In this document: positions 57,245 to 59,852 of the stretch, in pieces
How the letters are laid out: every line of letters starts with the position of its first letter
Position numbering within the stretch: position 1 is the first letter of the stretch
DNA from: JBLHKT01 sp043101615
GTDB taxonomy: Bacteria > Planctomycetota > Phycisphaerae > Phycisphaerales > UBA1924
NCBI GenBank assembly: GCA_043101615.1
Contig: JBICID010000121.1
Location: 1 to 59,852 of the forward strand
Direction of reading: 5' to 3'
Length of the DNA stretch: 59,852 nucleotides
Notes under the pieces: generated by a model
Seen by the model: only the letters and a program-made list of their open reading frames with translations
Told to the model about the DNA's origin: nothing
Database searches by the model: none
Translations under genes and position numbers: made by a program

Positions 57245-59852
57245 TCACACGTCCAGGTTCTTGACCTCGAGCGCGTGGTCCTCGATGTACTTGCGACGGG
57301 GCTCGACCTGCTCGCCCATCAGCACGCTGAACAGCGTGTCGGCGTCGCCGGCCTGCTCCATCTGCACCCGCAGCAGCACCCGACGGTCCTCGTCCATCGT
57401 GGTGTCCCAGAGCTGCTCGGCGTCCATCTCGCCCAGGCCCTTGAACCGCTTGATCTCCATCCCGCGCCGCCCGATCTCGCTCAGGCCGGCCAGGATCGCG
57501 GGCAGGTTGGGGCACTCGACCACCTTCGCGTCGGCGGAGATCCCCTCGTCGCCGTCCTCGCCCTCCGGCCCGGGGGCCCGGCCCGTCTTCTCGGTCACCC
57601 AGGCGTACTTGGCGGGCAGCTTCTCACCGGTGACCGATTCCTCCTGCACCAGCGCGAAGTCCTCGATGGTGACGCCCAGCTCATCGAGCGTGCGGAAGAC
57701 CACCGCCAGCTCCCGGTTCTCGTGCAGCTCGCGCAGCGTGGCGCTGGGCTTGGAGTCGTGCTCGGACTTCTGGTCCGGCTTGTCGTCGTGCGCCAGCCGC
57801 CAGCCGTTGCGTTCGACCAGCTCGTGCGCCTCACGCTCCGACCACGCCCACGCGTTCTCGGCCCCGACCGAGACCTTGTGCGACGGCAGCACGCCGTCGC
57901 GCCGGGCCCCGAGCAGGTCGGTGAACTTCACGCCCCGCAGCTCGGCGATGGTGACCAGCTCGCCCAGCCGGCGGAGCTGCTTGACCAGGCGGGCCAGGTC
58001 GTCGCCCTCGATGGTCCGCACCACGTCCGCCTCGCGACCGGGGCGGGCGTGCTCCAGGTCGCGGACGACGAGGCGCGAGCCCTCCAGCCCGTGCTCGGTG
58101 AGCGAGGCCGTGAGCTGGCGGTCGTTGAGCACGAAGCGGCTCTTGCGGTTGCGCGTGACCTGGTACAGCGGGGGCTGGGCGATGTAGACGTGCCCGCGCC
58201 GGATCAGCTCGGGCATGAAGCGGAAGAAGAAGGTGAGCAGCAGCGTGCGGATGTGGCTGCCGTCCACGTCGGCGTCGGTCATGATGATGACCTTGCCGTA
58301 GCGGAGCTTGCTGATGTCGAAGTCGGCCCCGATGCCGCACTTGAGGGCGCTGATGAGGGTGCGCAGCTCCTCGAAGCCCAGCACCTTGTCGATGCGGGCC
58401 CGCTCGACGTTGAGCAGCTTGCCCCGCAGGGGCAGGATGGCCTGCGTCTCGACGTTGCGTCCCTGGGTGGCGCTGCCGCCCGCGGAGTCGCCCTCGACGA
58501 TGAACAGTTCGGAGCGGTCCAGGTCCTTGGTCTTGCAGTCGCGGAGCTTGTGGGGCATGGAGCCCGAGTCGAGCGCGCTCTTGCGCCGGGTGAGCTCGCG
58601 CGCCTTGCGGGCCGCCTCGCGCGCCTGCGCCGCGGTGATGCCCTTCAGGCACAGCTTCTTGGCCTCCGCGGGGTGCTCCTCCAGCCAGTTCTCCAGCGCC
58701 TCGCCCACCGCGGCGCTGACGAACCCCTCGATCTCGGGGTTCAGCAGCTTCTCCTTGGGCTGGTTGTTGAACGTGGGGTCGGGCAGCTTGACCGACACGA
58801 CCGCGATCATCCCCTCGCGCAGGTCGTCGCCGGTCGGCGTCGGGTCCTTGTCCTTGATGATCCCGGCCCGTCGGGCGTAGGCGTTCAGCGTGCGCGTCAG
58901 GCTCACCTTGAAGCCCTGCGCGTGCGTGCCCCCGTCCACGTTGTTGATGTTGTTGGCGAAGGTCAGCAGGCTCTCGTTGTACCCGTCGTGGTACTGCATC
59001 GCGACTTCGCAGATCAGGTCCTCCTCGGGCACCTCCTTGCGCAGGAAGACCGGGCTCGACACCGCGGTCTTGCCCGTCATCAGGTGCTGCACGTACTCCA
59101 GCAGCCCGTTCTCGGCCCGGAACACGTCGCGCCGGGGCTCGCCGTCGGCCCCCACACGCTCGTCGGTCAGCCGGATGGTGACGCCCGGGTTCAGGTACGC
59201 CAGCTCGCGCAGCCGCCCCTGCAGCGTCGCGTAGCTGAAGGTCGTGTCCGGGAAGATCTGCGGATCCGGGCGGAACGTGACCGACGTGCCCGTCGTCCGC
59301 TCGCTGGAGCCCGGGATCGGGCCGACGGTCTCGAGCGGCTTGGTCACCAGCCCGCGCTCGAAGGCGATGGAGTACACCTCGCCGTCGCGGTATACCTCGA
59401 CCTCCAGGAACTCCGACAGCGCGTTCACGCACGACACGCCCACCCCGTGCAGCCCGCCCGACACCTTGTACGCCGAGCCCTCCTGCTGGAACTTCCCGCC
59501 CGCGTGCAGCTTGGTCATCACGACCTCGACCGCGGGCTTGCCGTTCAGGGTGGGGTCGTCGTTCTTGACCGGGTCGACCGGGATGCCGCGACCGTCGTCG
59601 GTCACGGTGACCGAGCCGTCGGCCGTCACGGTGACGTTGACGAACGTCGCGTGCCCGGCCATCGCCTCGTCGATGGAGTTGTCCACCGTCTCGTAGACCA
59701 TGTGGTGCAGCGCGTTGAGCCCCGTGCCGCCGATGTACATGCCCGGACGCTTGCGCACCGCCTCCAGACCCTCGAGCACCTTGATCTGGTCCGAGGAGTA
59801 GCTGCCGTTGTGCTTGGGAGAGGGCGTGCCGGGGGAGGGAGCGGGAGCGGTC
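57245..59852 (-). CDS. gyrB: DNA gyrase subunit B, 5'-truncated
   Basis: ATPase subunit of DNA gyrase, which introduces negative supercoils; the visible 868 codons run from the window edge to the stop. The GHKL ATPase is clear: VYETVDNSIDEAMAG (Mg-binding Asn), DDGRGIPVD, GGLHGVGVSCVN. The TOPRIM part has LFIVEGDSAGGSA and IIMTDADVDGSHIRTL (Mg-binding acidic residues), and the C-terminus has FKGLGEMDAEQLWDTTM. The frame stays open to the window edge (…SYSSDQIKVLEGLEAV), so a GTG at 59779 is not the true start. A long insertion between TOPRIM and the C-terminus resembles that of E. coli GyrB. Identity as GyrB rather than ParE is favoured by length. Confidence 0.93.
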   Translation of the reverse strand, partial: TAPAPSPGTPSPKHNGSYSSDQIKVLEGLEAVRKRPGMYIGGTGLNALHHMVYETVDNSIDEAMAGHATFVNVTVTADGSVTVTDDGRGIPVDPVKNDDPTLNGKPAVEVVMTKLHAGGKFQQEGSAYKVSGGLHGVGVSCVNALSEFLEVEVYRDGEVYSIAFERGLVTKPLETVGPIPGSSERTTGTSVTFRPDPQIFPDTTFSYATLQGRLRELAYLNPGVTIRLTDERVGADGEPRRDVFRAENGLLEYVQHLMTGKTAVSSPVFLRKEVPEEDLICEVAMQYHDGYNESLLTFANNINNVDGGTHAQGFKVSLTRTLNAYARRAGIIKDKDPTPTGDDLREGMIAVVSVKLPDPTFNNQPKEKLLNPEIEGFVSAAVGEALENWLEEHPAEAKKLCLKGITAAQAREAARKARELTRRKSALDSGSMPHKLRDCKTKDLDRSELFIVEGDSAGGSATQGRNVETQAILPLRGKLLNVERARIDKVLGFEELRTLISALKCGIGADFDISKLRYGKVIIMTDADVDGSHIRTLLLTFFFRFMPELIRRGHVYIAQPPLYQVTRNRKSRFVLNDRQLTASLTEHGLEGSRLVVRDLEHARPGREADVVRTIEGDDLARLVKQLRRLGELVTIAELRGVKFTDLLGARRDGVLPSHKVSVGAENAWAWSEREAHELVERNGWRLAHDDKPDQKSEHDSKPSATLRELHENRELAVVFRTLDELGVTIEDFALVQEESVTGEKLPAKYAWVTEKTGRAPGPEGEDGDEGISADAKVVECPNLPAILAGLSEIGRRGMEIKRFKGLGEMDAEQLWDTTMDEDRRVLLRVQMEQAGDADTLFSVLMGEQVEPRRKYIEDHALEVKNLDV

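Overview
The window is very GC-rich and gene-dense. It looks like chromosome from a planctomycete, probably of the Phycisphaerae. The inference rests on the tandem H-X9-DG pseudopilins with a FTLIELLVVIAIIA-type N-terminus, a secreted protein with a PEP-CTERM-like tail, an EF-G paralog with an altered G2 region, and several families of short palindromic intergenic repeats. No rRNA, prophage or CRISPR array is visible. Both window ends cut genes: a pseudopilin on the left and gyrB on the right.

Left part (1-24 kb). Two paralogous pseudopilins are followed by asnS and then a secreted HEXXH protein whose 5' end lies inside a palindromic repeat. Next come an acidic single-span membrane protein, rsmE, a secreted prenyltransferase-fold protein and an M32 carboxypeptidase. 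A small tyrosine transposase of the REP-associated (RAYT) type sits between copies of a repeat that also occurs elsewhere in the window. After it comes a co-directional set made of a cysteine dioxygenase between two class V PLP enzymes. An EF-G paralog, a lipoprotein beta-carbonic anhydrase, gltX, an Old Yellow Enzyme, glnS and an AraC regulator follow.

Middle part (23-46 kb). This holds a PEP-CTERM-like protein, a compact pqiA-pqiB pair, a PfkB kinase with a methyltransferase, a Deg-type protease, a glutamine amidotransferase next to an HhH-GPD DNA glycosylase, a trypsin-like protease and an Lrp/AsnC regulator. Then come carB overlapping a small membrane-protein gene, glmS, a GNAT acetyltransferase, a TolC-family lipoprotein and a GH35-like protein that lacks the usual acid/base glutamate.

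Right part (46-60 kb). Nearly everything is on the minus strand: a PDZ protein with a kinase-like phosphotransferase, secG overlapping yicC, tpiA, a four-span membrane protein, pckA, a fructosamine-kinase-like protein, two tandem PilZ-REC-pseudo-HPt proteins, and gyrB at the edge. The one tRNA, tRNA-His, is on the plus strand with a recognisable promoter.

The most notable observations are the RAYT gene with its dispersed repeats, the cysteine dioxygenase/PLP enzyme cluster, the tandem PilZ-REC proteins with degenerate HPt tails, the repeat that overlaps the start of a secreted metalloprotease, and the GH35 protein with a substituted catalytic site. All functional statements come from reading motifs; no database search was run.
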